A stretch of DNA of 6,214 nucleotides, taken from NCBI GenBank assembly GCA_900554935.1, contig USJF01000082.1, positions 1 through 6,214 of the forward strand. The letters run 5' to 3'. The translations under genes were made by a program, and so were the position numbers. How positions within the stretch are numbered: position 1 is the first letter of the stretch; every line of letters begins with the position of its first letter. Shown one piece after another: positions 5,814 through 6,214 of the stretch. The stretch comes from an uncultured Porphyromonas sp. Its GTDB lineage: Bacteria > Bacteroidota > Bacteroidia > Bacteroidales > Porphyromonadaceae. Under the pieces are notes generated by a model. It did no database searches and was not told the DNA's origin. It was given only the letters and a program-made list of their open reading frames with translations.

Positions 5814-6214
5814 TTACCAATTCTCCACTGTGGCATTAAAGATTTGATTGATTAGGTCCTTTGTGAGGTCCTCTACCAATTGATCCTGCACCTGGTTAAA
5901 CATCTGAGAGCTATCGAAGACGGTAAAAGAGGTAAATTCTCTTTCGAAGCTCTCGTCTTCGTTTACTGTATTGGTGTATCTGATATTGACCCTCATGGTC
6001 AGCTTGGTTTTGGCCGCATAGGCGTCGGCCTGTACCGCTTCTGACGTAAGGTCATAGCCTACTATCTCGCCTTCGATATTGAGGTCTCCCTGCTGATTGG
6101 TTTGAGAGAGCCTCGTCTGTTTCTGAAATCGGTCCTTCAAGTCTTCCGATAGCTTTTGTGCGAGAGGAGGGTAAACGATTGGAGCTAGATTCTGGAAGTC
6201 TGAAATATGGATCG
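5814..6214 (-). CDS. lptE: LptE-family LPS-assembly lipoprotein (5' end outside window)
   Basis: This is the C-terminal 132 or so residues of an LptE-family protein, the outer-membrane lipoprotein that partners LptD in delivering LPS to the cell surface. The reading frame stays open to the window edge and begins with ISDFQNLAPIVYPPLAQKL, a stretch characteristic of Bacteroidetes LptE. It continues with LKDRFQKQTRL, GDLNIEGEIVGYDLTSEAV, LTMRVNIRYTN and a C-terminal DLINQIFNATVENW. Family members are about 165-180 residues, so some 35-50 residues are missing, including the signal peptide and lipobox Cys. A TTG at 6138-6140 in this frame is an internal Leu codon within conserved sequence, so it is not the start. 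The TPR gene follows after 17 bases. In related genomes a sigma-54-type regulator gene often lies upstream; that region is not visible. Confidence 0.9.
   Translation of the reverse strand, partial: IHISDFQNLAPIVYPPLAQKLSEDLKDRFQKQTRLSQTNQQGDLNIEGEIVGYDLTSEAVQADAYAAKTKLTMRVNIRYTNTVNEDESFEREFTSFTVFDSSQMFNQVQDQLVEDLTKDLINQIFNATVENW

Noticed and set aside
6138..6140. TTG as the start of a 108-residue protein
   Set aside because: The frame continues upstream with strongly LptE-like sequence to the window edge, so the gene is simply truncated by the window.
1..6214. Mobile element, CRISPR array, toxin-antitoxin or phage-defence system
   Set aside because: No transposase, integrase, direct-repeat array, tRNA or defence-type protein is present; all genes are housekeeping or conserved Bacteroidales loci.

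Overview
This window looks like an ordinary, compact piece of a Bacteroidetes chromosome, probably order Bacteroidales. A Porphyromonadaceae-like source is a guess from protein flavour. The evidence is the Bacteroidales-type LptE, the SecG with a Pro/Ala/Thr tail, the rpmB-rpmG-DUF4295 trio, and upstream motifs resembling the Bacteroidetes promoter (TTG or TTTG near -33, TAnnTTTG near -7). All eight genes lie on the minus strand, so they are transcribed from high to low coordinates. No gene on the plus strand is credible.

In transcription order, the window opens (6214 to 4621) with an envelope-biogenesis cluster. It holds the 3' part of lptE (start outside the window), a TPR-like protein of unknown function, and secG, followed by an interrupted hairpin terminator. 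Next (4569 to 3664) is a ribosomal-protein operon of bL28 (rpmB), bL33 (rpmG) and a 50-residue DUF4295 protein that I believe is the Bacteroidetes ribosomal protein bL38. It closes with a strong hairpin terminator. In many Bacteroidetes ftsY follows DUF4295; here it does not. The next gene is a YgiQ-family radical SAM protein (3629 to 1758), whose promoter appears to overlap the T-tract of the preceding terminator. After its own terminator comes a complete HtrA/Deg-family periplasmic serine protease (1573 to 80), closed by a 16-bp perfect-stem hairpin at the window edge.

The genes form four or so transcription units: lptE-TPR-secG, rpmB-rpmG-DUF4295, ygiQ alone and htrA alone. LptE (LPS export), SecG (protein translocation) and HtrA (envelope protein quality control) all serve the cell envelope. 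The ribosomal unit and YgiQ are housekeeping or unassigned.

I found no mobile element, CRISPR array, tRNA, rRNA, or evidence of a new multi-gene system. The most useful observations are a start-codon correction for ygiQ, a self-consistent set of candidate promoters with 20-base spacers (one inside the TPR gene), the loss of ftsY from its usual place, and a canonical Shine-Dalgarno on DUF4295 in a lineage that seldom uses one. No intergenic stretch exceeds 300 bases.
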